Below, one piece after another: positions 15,965 through 23,871 of a stretch of 42,830 nucleotides of DNA. The stretch comes from CANLWN01 sp039815505. Its GTDB lineage: Bacteria > Bacteroidota > Bacteroidia > Flavobacteriales > Flavobacteriaceae. The DNA lies in NCBI GenBank assembly GCA_039815505.1, contig JBCBZE010000003.1:1-42830 (forward strand), read 5' to 3'. Positions within the stretch are counted from its first letter, which is position 1; every line of letters begins with the position of its first letter. The notes under the pieces are model-generated. The model worked only from the letters and a program-made list of their open reading frames with translations. It was not told the origin of the DNA and did not search any database. The translations under genes were made by a program, and so were the position numbers.

Positions 15965-16006
15965 ATTAGGGGTAGTTTATGGTGTACTACACTTAACGCA
16001 AGAATT

Positions 16007-16027
16007 AAAAAGGACGTATACCTTTTT
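16007..16027. terminator. Weak hairpin AAAAAGG-N7-CCTTTTT after the PiT gene
   Basis: Perfect 7-bp stem with A-run and U-run arms, 65 bases past the stop of the minus-strand phosphate transporter. Only two GC pairs, so it is a weak candidate. Confidence 0.35.
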
Positions 16028-16092
16028 CGATGAACTGCATATTTCGCAAAGAAACTTCAAGTATAAAACAAAATGGGGAATGTAAGCCCAGA

Positions 16093-18345
16093 TCAAACCA
16101 CAGGTACATTGGCATTCTGGTCATAGGTTTCCAACAAATTCATGGTAGCGACCAATAAATCCTTGGTTTCTAAAAGAAGGCTAAAATAAAGAGCGGTATT
16201 TTTTGGGCTGGATTCGTCGGCTCTCGTTCGGGCCACCTGCTTTTGAATTTTTTCATCCACTTTGCCGAATAATTCCTGCTTTTGCATAATAAGTGGTGTA
16301 AGTCTTGAGAAGTCCTTACTATCAAAAATCTTTTTAATCTCAGAAAAAAGGTCCTCCATATATTGATCGGTTTCCTTTAAATCCTTAATCTGATTAAAAC
16401 GTAGTTTTTTATGATTGTTATTTACATGTTTGTGGCCTGCTTTTGAAATATATTCCAAGGACTGTGTCATATCCTGCAAATAACTTAAAGCGGTAATATA
16501 AAAGTTACTGGTTCCCACACTGGACTCGTCCAGGTTTTTAATAAAATAAAAAATATTGTTCCGAAGCTCTTCAACCTCGTTGTCCAATTGCCGGATTCCT
16601 TTTTTACTTTTCTTGAGGATTTCCATATCATGTTTGGCAAGACCATCTATACTCAGTGTATAAATTTTATTTGCACGATCAATGGCCAGGGAAATATTGG
16701 ATGCACTTTCTTCAATGAGTCCAATAATGGATTTGCTTTCCGCTTTTTGTAACCTTTCCTCTCGTTTATTTTCCTTTACTTTCTTGTTGTGTGATAGATA
16801 ATTTCTACCTATGAGTAGGAAAGCAATGACCAATAGAACCAGTATGGCAATAAAACCACCCAAGTGAATCGCATATGCAATAATGGCCGCCGCCGTAAAA
16901 GCGCTAATGGCCGTGAAAAACCATCCACCAACCACGTTTAGTACACCTGCCACCCTATAAACAGCACTTTCCGGTCCCCATGCCCTATCGGCCAACGAGG
17001 TCCCCATGGCCACCATAAAAGTGACGTAAGTTGTTGATAAAGGTAACTTCATGGAAGTCGCTATGGAAATAAGAACACTAGCTACCATCAAGTTAACGGA
17101 TGCCCTTACCAAATCAAATGCAGGTAAGTCCTGAACGCGACTTTTGGGAATGTAGACATAAGGCTTTTCAAACCTCGAATCTATTTTTTTTCGAATTCCA
17201 AGGGGTACTATTCCGACTAAATTTTCCGAAGCCCTAATGGATAATTTGACGATTTGGCGTGATAGGAAATTCGGTTGAAACCGTTCTTCCCCTTCATCTT
17301 GCCTTGAAAGATCTACGCTGGTCTTTACCACGTTTTTTGCTTTGGAGGAAAACCATAAGGTAATCACCATAATCACTCCGGATAAAAGCAATAATAGCGT
17401 AGGAGTGCGAACGGCCGCGGTTAAACCTTCCATGGTATAGTCTGCCGCCAGAACCCCAGAGTTTTGCCAGGCTTCAAAGGATTGTAAAGCCGCAATGGGA
17501 ACTCCAATAAAATTTACCAAGTCGTTCCCGGCGAATGCCATTGCTAGGGCGAAGGTGCCTAGGATAATGATTATTTTATAAATGTTCCATTTAAAAATGG
17601 AAGTAAACATCAGGGAAATAAGAGTCCAAACCACAAAATTACCCATAAGAAACAACTCTGGGTTAAGTGCAATAAACTCATTTACCGGACCACTTAAAAT
17701 AGCAGCGCTTTTTAATCCTTTTACAATAATAAAATAGATAATTCCCGTAATCGCCAAGCCTCCAAAAATGGCGCCTACCCACTTGGGTTTTTCATTAAAT
17801 TTAAATGAAATGAGGACTCTTGAGACAAATTGAATTAACGCACCAATGGTGAAAGCGACTACAACGGAGAGTAAAATACCGAAAATGATCTGGGTCGCTT
17901 TTTCCGTATTGATATAATTAGCTAATTCTGCAAAACCCCCTCCTGTATCCGCAATCTTCAATAGGGATATAGCTACGGCCGCCCCCAATAATTCAAATAC
18001 AATGGAAACCGTTGTAGATGTCGGCATCCCTAAAGTGTTAAAGAAATCCAACAATAGGATATCGGTGATCATAACGGCCATAAAAATGACCATTATCTCG
18101 GCAAATACAAATTCACTCGGGTTAAAAATTCCTTTACGGGCCACCTCCATCATACCGCTAGAGGACATAGCTCCCATGGCTATCCCCAAACTGGCTATGA
18201 TCATTATGGTCTTAAAGGAAATGGCCTTGGACCCTATGGCGGAATTTAAGAAGTTTACCGCATCGTTACTTACACCAACTACTAAATCCGTAATCGCAAG
18301 GATTGCCAATGCGACGATCATAAAAACATAAATATTTTCCCCCAT
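16093..18345 (-). CDS. PiT-family inorganic phosphate transporter with C-terminal PhoU-like domain
   Basis: A 750-residue membrane protein, far longer than typical PiT/Pho4 transporters of about 400-500 residues. The two inverted-repeat signatures of the family are visible: GVSNDAVNFLNSAIGSK at 24-40 and FAGNDLVNFIGVPIAA at 271-286. Roughly residues 1-505 are membrane-embedded. After a charged linker (KKVKENKREERLQKAE), residues 530-740 form an all-helical PhoU/DUF47-like domain facing the cytoplasm. Free-standing Pit-accessory PhoU-like proteins are usually separate genes, so the fusion would tie regulation directly to transport. It probably carries out cation-coupled low-affinity phosphate uptake. 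A TAGGTTTG box lies 64 bases upstream of the start. Confidence 0.9.
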   Translation of the reverse strand: MGENIYVFMIVALAILAITDLVVGVSNDAVNFLNSAIGSKAISFKTIMIIASLGIAMGAMSSSGMMEVARKGIFNPSEFVFAEIMVIFMAVMITDILLLDFFNTLGMPTSTTVSIVFELLGAAVAISLLKIADTGGGFAELANYINTEKATQIIFGILLSVVVAFTIGALIQFVSRVLISFKFNEKPKWVGAIFGGLAITGIIYFIIVKGLKSAAILSGPVNEFIALNPELFLMGNFVVWTLISLMFTSIFKWNIYKIIIILGTFALAMAFAGNDLVNFIGVPIAALQSFEAWQNSGVLAADYTMEGLTAAVRTPTLLLLLSGVIMVITLWFSSKAKNVVKTSVDLSRQDEGEERFQPNFLSRQIVKLSIRASENLVGIVPLGIRKKIDSRFEKPYVYIPKSRVQDLPAFDLVRASVNLMVASVLISIATSMKLPLSTTYVTFMVAMGTSLADRAWGPESAVYRVAGVLNVVGGWFFTAISAFTAAAIIAYAIHLGGFIAILVLLVIAFLLIGRNYLSHNKKVKENKREERLQKAESKSIIGLIEESASNISLAIDRANKIYTLSIDGLAKHDMEILKKSKKGIRQLDNEVEELRNNIFYFIKNLDESSVGTSNFYITALSYLQDMTQSLEYISKAGHKHVNNNHKKLRFNQIKDLKETDQYMEDLFSEIKKIFDSKDFSRLTPLIMQKQELFGKVDEKIQKQVARTRADESSPKNTALYFSLLLETKDLLVATMNLLETYDQNANVPVV

Positions 18346-18408
18346 TCAGTAAGTCGTAAAAAACAAAAATGCCATTATAATTTTTTTTGCAAGTTAAGAT
18401 AAGGTTAT

Positions 18409-18416
18409 CAAACCTA
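18409..18416 (-). promoter_or_regulatory. TAnnTTTG -7 box for the PiT transporter
   Basis: TAGGTTTG on the minus strand, 64 bases before the ATG at 18345, leaving a leader of about 55 bases. Confidence 0.45.
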
Positions 18417-18492
18417 AACAACCTAATTATTATAAAACTTCAAAAGTATGGTTTCTTGCTGATTTTGCCGATGAAGGGCATAGGAAATCATT

Positions 18493-18500
18493 TATATTTG
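18493..18500 (+). promoter_or_regulatory. TAnnTTTG -7 box for dgt
   Basis: TATATTTG followed by C, 18 bases before the ATG at 18519; matches the phylum consensus. Confidence 0.6.
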
Positions 18501-18518
18501 CGCTAAAATTTTAATCTT

Positions 18519-19862
18519 ATGAACTGGGAGCAACTTCTTTCCCTTAAGCGCTTTGGCGATACCCATAAAAGACTGCGAAAAGAACAGGATGAGACCCGCT
18601 TGGGTTTTGAGGTGGATTATGATCGTGTTATTTTTTCGTCCGCCTTTAGAAGTTTGCAGGATAAGACCCAAGTAATTCCGTTGTCCAAAACCGACTTTGT
18701 GCATACTAGGTTAACCCATAGCTTGGAGGTTTCCGTTGTTGGCCGTAGCCTGGGTAGGATAGTTGGGCGAAAATTGCTTCAAAAGCATCCCCATCTTCAG
18801 GAAATCCATGGATATAAGTTTAATGATTTTGGTGCTATTGTGGCAGCGGCGGCACTGGCCCATGACATCGGAAATCCACCATTTGGTCATAGCGGTGAAA
18901 AAGCGATCGGGGAATACTTCAAAACCGGCGAAGGAAAAAAATACCAATCAGTATTACTAAAGAAAGAGTATCAGGATTTAATCGATTTTGAAGGTAATGC
19001 CAATGGTTTTAAACTGTTAACGGAATCCAAGGAAGGGGTAGTCGGCGGATTGCGGTTAAGCTACGCTACCTTAGGTGCTTTTATGAAATACCCTAAGGAA
19101 TCCATCCCTAAAAAACCTACAGCTCATATAGCCGATAAAAAGTTTGGGTTTTTTCAGTCCGAAAAAACATTTTTTACCATTATAGCCGAGGAATTGGGAC
19201 TCATTCAAACACGTAAAGGAGGTGATATCGGTTTTTCTAGACACCCGCTTACGTACCTTGTCGAGGCGGCCGACGATATTTGCTATACCATTATTGACTT
19301 TGAAGATGGTATAAATTTGGGGCTCATATCCGAAGATTTTGCCTTAGAATACCTTATAAAATTGGTAAAGGACAGCATCAACACCAAGAAATACAATGCC
19401 ATGATCTATATGGAAGACCGCTTAAGCTACCTTAGGGCATTGGCCATTAATACATTGATCATGGATGCAGTCGATGTTTTCATAAAAAATGAAACCTCTA
19501 TTTTGGAAGGAAGCTTTGAAGTTTCATTAATGGATAAAAGTAAATACAAGGCACAGATAAGCGATATTATTCAGTTAAGTATAGATAAAATATACCAATC
19601 CCAGGAGGTGATCGAAAAGGAAATAGCGGGATATAAAATTATTTCCGATATTCTTAGCGTATACACAGGAGCGCTTATTCGTAAAAAAGAAGGAAAAGCC
19701 TCTAACTATGACCATCTTATGATCAGAACCTTACCAGGTTTTTATCAAAGAACAGAGGTGTCCCTATATACAATATTGCTGAATACCTGCTGTTACGTGG
19801 CCAGTTTATCCGATAGTGCGGCCGTACATATGCACAATAAGATTATGGGTAAGCAACTTTAA
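18519..19862 (+). CDS. dgt: Deoxyguanosinetriphosphate triphosphohydrolase
   Basis: A 447-residue HD-domain enzyme that hydrolyses dGTP (or other dNTPs) to the nucleoside and triphosphate, thereby tuning dNTP pools. The N-terminal FRSLQDKTQVIPL (43-55) and the metal ligands His67 (RLTHSLEV), His115-Asp116 (ALAHDIGNPPFGH) and a later Asp (VEAADDICY) are all present. The length matches the family. The stop codon shares two bases with the stop of the convergent gene at 19859, leaving no room for a terminator between them. Confidence 0.95.
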   Translation: MNWEQLLSLKRFGDTHKRLRKEQDETRLGFEVDYDRVIFSSAFRSLQDKTQVIPLSKTDFVHTRLTHSLEVSVVGRSLGRIVGRKLLQKHPHLQEIHGYKFNDFGAIVAAAALAHDIGNPPFGHSGEKAIGEYFKTGEGKKYQSVLLKKEYQDLIDFEGNANGFKLLTESKEGVVGGLRLSYATLGAFMKYPKESIPKKPTAHIADKKFGFFQSEKTFFTIIAEELGLIQTRKGGDIGFSRHPLTYLVEAADDICYTIIDFEDGINLGLISEDFALEYLIKLVKDSINTKKYNAMIYMEDRLSYLRALAINTLIMDAVDVFIKNETSILEGSFEVSLMDKSKYKAQISDIIQLSIDKIYQSQEVIEKEIAGYKIISDILSVYTGALIRKKEGKASNYDHLMIRTLPGFYQRTEVSLYTILLNTCCYVASLSDSAAVHMHNKIMGKQL

Positions 19863-20956
19863 AAGCGGTAGGCAAGCCCTACCCCCAAGAGTTGCTTAAA
19901 TTGTATTCGTGGTGTTCCAGGTTGGATGATGGTACCGTCTTCCGCAATTTCCTCATCGAACCTAATATCATCATCGAAAATCATATGAGCCCCAATAGTG
20001 GCATTTACATACTCGTTTACCGTAAGGTTCAGAATCAATTCCCAATCTATATCAATGTTTCCGAAACTTCTTAAATAGTCCGTATACAGGCTTATTCTAT
20101 GTTGAAGTATCATATTTGTATATAACTGGGTTTCCCAGGTGTTGGTAATTAAAAAACCGAATTCCATAAAAACTTTGTCCCCTTGCTGTAGGATATTTCC
20201 ATCTGTATCCAGAACGGCGGCATTTACTCCAAACGCACCTTGATCTGCCAAATCCTGATTCAACACAAAAGTGGCTTTTTGTGTCACTGGGGAAATATAT
20301 AAGTCGAACTTTTGGTCCTCATCGATATACGAAGTTCCCGCTCCCAAAAATAGATATCCCGGAGCCATAAAACTAGAAATTAGGTTGGTTCTGTCCGTAT
20401 CCTGAAAACCATCCGCAAATTGGGTGTTAAAATTAAGTTTTATGGAGTAATACCAGTTACTTAACGTATCCTTTCGATATCCAACGGTAGAAGTCAACCG
20501 TATAGCATCATCCGTTTTTTGAAGTTTACGGCCTTCTTGGGCATTTAAACCATATCTAAGATCCAAATTATTGTCCCATTGGAAATGCCTAAATTTATAA
20601 TTGCGTACAAATTTCGCATTGCCCAATGTTGAGATCGAATTGTTACCGCCTGCATTCCAGTTTACAAACGCCACTTCGCTAAGGTTTACTCCAAGTGTGT
20701 TCTCTTTTTTCCAAAAGCCGGGAGGCCTGTATTTTTTATAGACCTTAATTGCCGGGTTGAGTTTTTTAAGTTGTGTTATGGGGCTTGTTAGATATACACT
20801 TCTAGGAATACTTTTTATCTTGGGTTGTTCAGGCCTTATCATAATGCTGTCCAATATAACCGAATCCCTTTTTTGAGCTACGGGGACCTCGTCTTGGGCC
20901 CAGCCCCCTTGTAAACTAAAAACCAAGAGAAAAATTAATATGGGTGTCCTAAACAT
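19859..20956 (-). CDS. DUF3078 domain outer-membrane-associated protein
   Basis: A protein of about 365 residues with signal peptide MFRTPILIFLLVFSLQGGWAQ. The mature part is rich in amphipathic beta strands (SEVAFVNWNAGGNNSISTLG, FRHFQWDNNLDLRYG) and ends in an aromatic residue, YRF, which fits an outer-membrane barrel. This is the DUF3078 pattern of Bacteroidota; its function is unknown. I chose the ATG at 20956 because it directly begins the signal peptide and avoids overlap with dxs; an in-frame ATG at 20968 inside dxs is possible. It follows dxs by one base and is probably co-transcribed with it. Confidence 0.85.
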   Translation of the reverse strand: MFRTPILIFLLVFSLQGGWAQDEVPVAQKRDSVILDSIMIRPEQPKIKSIPRSVYLTSPITQLKKLNPAIKVYKKYRPPGFWKKENTLGVNLSEVAFVNWNAGGNNSISTLGNAKFVRNYKFRHFQWDNNLDLRYGLNAQEGRKLQKTDDAIRLTSTVGYRKDTLSNWYYSIKLNFNTQFADGFQDTDRTNLISSFMAPGYLFLGAGTSYIDEDQKFDLYISPVTQKATFVLNQDLADQGAFGVNAAVLDTDGNILQQGDKVFMEFGFLITNTWETQLYTNMILQHRISLYTDYLRSFGNIDIDWELILNLTVNEYVNATIGAHMIFDDDIRFDEEIAEDGTIIQPGTPRIQFKQLLGVGLAYRF

Positions 20957-20957
20957 T

Positions 20958-22730
20958 TTAATTGGCATTGAGAATTTTTTCTATGTGCTTCTTTACGGAT
21001 AACATATCGATTTGCACTTTTTGGTGAAGTTCTTTTACCGTTCCATGTGCCACAAAAACATCATCAATACCAAGGATATGTATTTTTTTTAAGCAACCGG
21101 AAGCGTTGGCAAATTCTATGATAGCACTGCCAAAACCTCCAATTTTACAACCGTCCTCTACCGTAATAATTTGATCATATGAATCAAAAATTCGCAAAAG
21201 AGCGTTTGTATCCAAGGGTTTTACAAAACGCATATTGTAATGACCTATTTCTTTGGGATGATTTAACCCGTTAATTAGTTCGGCAATCATATTACCGATA
21301 TGGCCAATGGTAAGCAAGGCAATTTTACTACCTTTTTTTAATTCCTGTGATTTACCTATTTCAATGGTTTTAAAGGGCAATTTCCAATCTTTGGTTACCC
21401 CTCTACCTCTAGGGTACCTTATTGCAATGGGGTTTGATAGGCCCAATTGGGCGGTATACATTATATTCCGTAGCTCTAACTCGTTCATAGGTGCAAAAAT
21501 GATGAGGTTGGGAATACATCGTAAATAGGCCATGTCATATGCCCCATGATGTGTTGCTCCGTCCTGACCTACCAATCCGGAACGATCCAAGCAAAAGATT
21601 ACCGGTAAATTCTGAAGTGCCACGTCATGGATCACCTGGTCATAAGCACGTTGTAAAAAGGTGGAGTAGATAGTACAAAATGGAATCAAGTTTTGAGTAG
21701 CCATTCCAGCGGCCATGGTAACGGCATGCTGTTCGGCAATACCGACATCAAAAGCACGATCTGGAATTTCCCGCATCATATATTTTAAGGAGCTTCCTGT
21801 AGGCATAGCGGGAGTGATACCAATTATTTTTTCGTTTTTTCCTGCCAATTCAACAAGGGTATGTCCAAATACATCCTGGTATTTTGGTATTTCATTAGGG
21901 TTGTTCTTGGGTATAAGGTCCCCTGTACGTTTGTCGAATTTTCCTGGGGCATGATAAGCCACTTGATTTTCCTCTGCCTTTTTAAGCCCCTTTCCCTTGG
22001 TCGTGATTACGTGAAGGAATTTAGGACCTTTAACGGACTTTAGGCGTTTCAACTCAGCAAATAAGGCATGAAGATCATGCCCATCGATGGGTCCCGTATA
22101 ATTAAAGTTTAGGCATTCAAAAATATTTTCGTCCTTGGCCGTTCCTTTTTTCACATTGGTCAGGTACTTTTTTAGGGCACCTACACTTGGATCTATTCCG
22201 ATAGCGTTATCGTTAAGGATAATTAGTATGTTGGCATCCGTAACCCCGGCATGGTTCAATCCTTCGAAGGCCATACCACTAGCTATGGAAGCATCACCGA
22301 TAACCGCGATATGATGTTTCTCAAAATCTCCTTTGATATGTGAGGCGATCGCCATACCCAATATGGCCGATATGGACGTGGAGCTATGACCTGTACCAAA
22401 ATCATCATAACTACTTTCACTTCGTTTTGGAAAACCGCTTATACCGTTCAGTTGTCTATTGGTTTCAAAAACTGCTTTTCTTCCTGTAAGTATTTTATGC
22501 CCATATGCCTGGTGACCCACGTCCCAAATTAATTTATCGTGCGGTGTATTGAATATATAATGAAGGGCTATGGTAAGTTCTACCACTCCCAAGCTAGCTC
22601 CTAAATGTCCCTCTTTAGTGGCGACAATATCGATTATAAAATTTCGAAGCTCCCGGGCAAGTTGCGGCAGTTCGCTTGGAGTTAACTTGCGAATATCGGC
22701 AGGGTATTCAATTTTGTTTAGTAGCACCAT
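20958..22730 (-). CDS. dxs: 1-deoxy-D-xylulose-5-phosphate synthase
   Basis: About 590 residues. It condenses pyruvate and glyceraldehyde 3-phosphate in the first step of the MEP isoprenoid pathway, which here also feeds carotenoids. Motifs include ATKEGHLGASLGVVELTIAL, the thiamine-binding VIGDASIASGMAFEGLNHAG with Asn in LNDN (Ala replaces the usual second Gly of GDG), AEQHAVTMAAGMA and LDRSGLVGQDGATHHG. I chose the ATG at 22730, which gives MVLLNKIEYP. The TTG at 22742 lies inside the probable -7 box at 22740-22747 and is unlikely to be translated. Confidence 0.95.
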   Translation of the reverse strand: MVLLNKIEYPADIRKLTPSELPQLARELRNFIIDIVATKEGHLGASLGVVELTIALHYIFNTPHDKLIWDVGHQAYGHKILTGRKAVFETNRQLNGISGFPKRSESSYDDFGTGHSSTSISAILGMAIASHIKGDFEKHHIAVIGDASIASGMAFEGLNHAGVTDANILIILNDNAIGIDPSVGALKKYLTNVKKGTAKDENIFECLNFNYTGPIDGHDLHALFAELKRLKSVKGPKFLHVITTKGKGLKKAEENQVAYHAPGKFDKRTGDLIPKNNPNEIPKYQDVFGHTLVELAGKNEKIIGITPAMPTGSSLKYMMREIPDRAFDVGIAEQHAVTMAAGMATQNLIPFCTIYSTFLQRAYDQVIHDVALQNLPVIFCLDRSGLVGQDGATHHGAYDMAYLRCIPNLIIFAPMNELELRNIMYTAQLGLSNPIAIRYPRGRGVTKDWKLPFKTIEIGKSQELKKGSKIALLTIGHIGNMIAELINGLNHPKEIGHYNMRFVKPLDTNALLRIFDSYDQIITVEDGCKIGGFGSAIIEFANASGCLKKIHILGIDDVFVAHGTVKELHQKVQIDMLSVKKHIEKILNAN

Positions 22731-22739
22731 GATAGGAAA

Positions 22740-22747
22740 CAAATGTA
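22740..22747 (-). promoter_or_regulatory. TAnnTTTG -7 box for dxs
   Basis: TACATTTG on the minus strand, ending 10 bases before the ATG at 22730, so the leader is very short. It helps exclude the upstream TTG as start. Confidence 0.5.
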
Positions 22748-22793
22748 CGTTAAATTCACTTTTTCATAATCGATATGTCCCGTTCTAAAATTG

Positions 22794-22801
22794 TATTTTT
22801 G
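22794..22801 (+). promoter_or_regulatory. TAnnTTTG -7 box for tadA
   Basis: TATTTTTG ends only 6 bases before the GTG start at 22807. If used, the transcript would be leaderless or nearly so. Confidence 0.4.
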
Positions 22802-22806
22802 ATTTT

Positions 22807-23256
22807 GTGGATTTGAAGTTAGACGACGCTTACTTTATGAAAAAAGCCTTGCAAGAGGCGGAAGCCGCTTTTGAAAAGCGAGAAGTTCCCATTGGTGCCA
22901 TAATTACCGTTCAAGACCGTATAATTGCAAGGGCCCATAATTTAACAGAGCAGTTAAACGATGTTACTGCCCACGCAGAGATGCAAGCTATCACGGCAGC
23001 CGCTAATTTTTTAGGGGGCAAATATCTTTTGAATTGTACGCTCTATGTTACTTTGGAGCCTTGCCAGATGTGTGCAGGAGCTTTGTATTGGAGCCAGATA
23101 CACAAAATAGTCTATGCTGCCAAAGACCCGGAAAGAGGTTTTGGGGCTATGGGAACAAAATTACATCCCAAAACAAAAATTGTTGCAGGTGTTTTGGAAC
23201 AAGAAGCCGCTGAACTCTTACAACGTTTTTTTCTTTTAAAACGAAATCTAAAGTGA
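22807..23256 (+). CDS. tadA: tRNA-specific adenosine deaminase
   Basis: A 149-residue zinc deaminase that converts adenosine 34 of tRNA-Arg(ACG) to inosine. The zinc site is His56-Ala-Glu58 (AHAEMQ) plus Cys86 and Cys89 (LEPCQMC). The segment DDAYFMKKALQEAEAAF is the conserved N-terminal helix of the family, which supports the GTG start at 22807; the next ATG (22837) would delete half of it. It is divergent from dxs with a 76-base gap that carries a -7 box for each gene. Confidence 0.93.
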   Translation: MDLKLDDAYFMKKALQEAEAAFEKREVPIGAIITVQDRIIARAHNLTEQLNDVTAHAEMQAITAAANFLGGKYLLNCTLYVTLEPCQMCAGALYWSQIHKIVYAAKDPERGFGAMGTKLHPKTKIVAGVLEQEAAELLQRFFLLKRNLK

Positions 23257-23266
23257 TCGTATAAAA

Positions 23267-23290
23267 AAACCTTAGCGATAGCTAAGGTTT
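23267..23290 (-). terminator. Rho-independent terminator of the cold-shock gene
   Basis: A perfect 10-bp stem (23267-23276 with 23281-23290) around loop GATA. Read on the minus strand it is followed by a run of seven U, so it mainly serves the csp gene; it may also stop tadA transcripts. Confidence 0.8.
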
Positions 23291-23319
23291 GGTAGTTTAA
23301 TCAAAATAAGATATACGTA

Positions 23320-23511
23320 TCAGATTACTTGCACTTGCGCAGCAACCACTCCCTTTCTTCCCTCTTCTTCTTGGTACTCTACTTTGTCTCCTTCGTTCAG
23401 CTCAATGCCATTTAAAGCGGTAGCGTGAACAAAGATGTCTTTTCCGGTGTCGTCGTTGGTAATGAATCCATATCCCTTGGATCCATTGAAAAATTTTACT
23501 GTTCCAGTCAT
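23320..23511 (-). CDS. Cold-shock domain protein
   Basis: A 63-residue single-stranded nucleic-acid-binding protein of the CspA family, acting as an RNA chaperone. RNP1 KGYGFI is at residues 12-17 and RNP2 DIFVHA at 25-30; the start MTGTVKFFNGS is standard. A -7 box at 23572-23579 implies a leader of about 55-60 bases, rich in A and T, which could allow temperature-dependent control as in other csp messages. A strong terminator follows. Confidence 0.95.
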   Translation of the reverse strand: MTGTVKFFNGSKGYGFITNDDTGKDIFVHATALNGIELNEGDKVEYQEEEGRKGVVAAQVQVI

Positions 23512-23571
23512 TCAATTAAAATTAAAAATAAATAAGTGTTTGATACACTAAGTTAATTTTTTTTGATTAGA

Positions 23572-23579
23572 CAAAATTA
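23572..23579 (-). promoter_or_regulatory. TAnnTTTG -7 box for the cold-shock gene
   Basis: TAATTTTG on the minus strand, 60 bases before the ATG at 23511. Confidence 0.5.
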
Positions 23580-23604
23580 AATCACGGATTAAATCTTATA
23601 AAAA

Positions 23605-23862
23605 TTACTGATTTTTAGGATTTTCATCTTTTCCCGCCCTCATTTTTTTTATGTTTTCATCGGTAAGCATATAATCTTTTACTTTTTTGCCCTTACTTTC
23701 CTTTATCAGGAACATCGGCATTGCAATAAAGAAGAGACCTAAAGTGCCAAAACCTATACATTTATGGGCTAGGGGGAGATTATTTTCCTTAAGGGTGAAT
23801 CCATAAATAATGGACCCTATAGAAATAATGACTATCACCAAGATGAGATATCTTGTTTTCAT
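23605..23862 (-). CDS. Small two-helix membrane protein, unknown function
   Basis: An 85-residue protein with two hydrophobic segments (about 4-22 and 36-53) joined by a short polar loop, and a basic C-terminal tail (KESKGKKVKDYM...). It starts 9 bases after the stop of the CLC channel gene on the same strand, so the two are probably co-transcribed. I recognise no named family. The tight linkage suggests an accessory role for the channel, but this is only inference. Confidence 0.7.
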   Translation of the reverse strand: MKTRYLILVIVIISIGSIIYGFTLKENNLPLAHKCIGFGTLGLFFIAMPMFLIKESKGKKVKDYMLTDENIKKMRAGKDENPKNQ

Positions 23863-23871
23863 AAAACTTGT

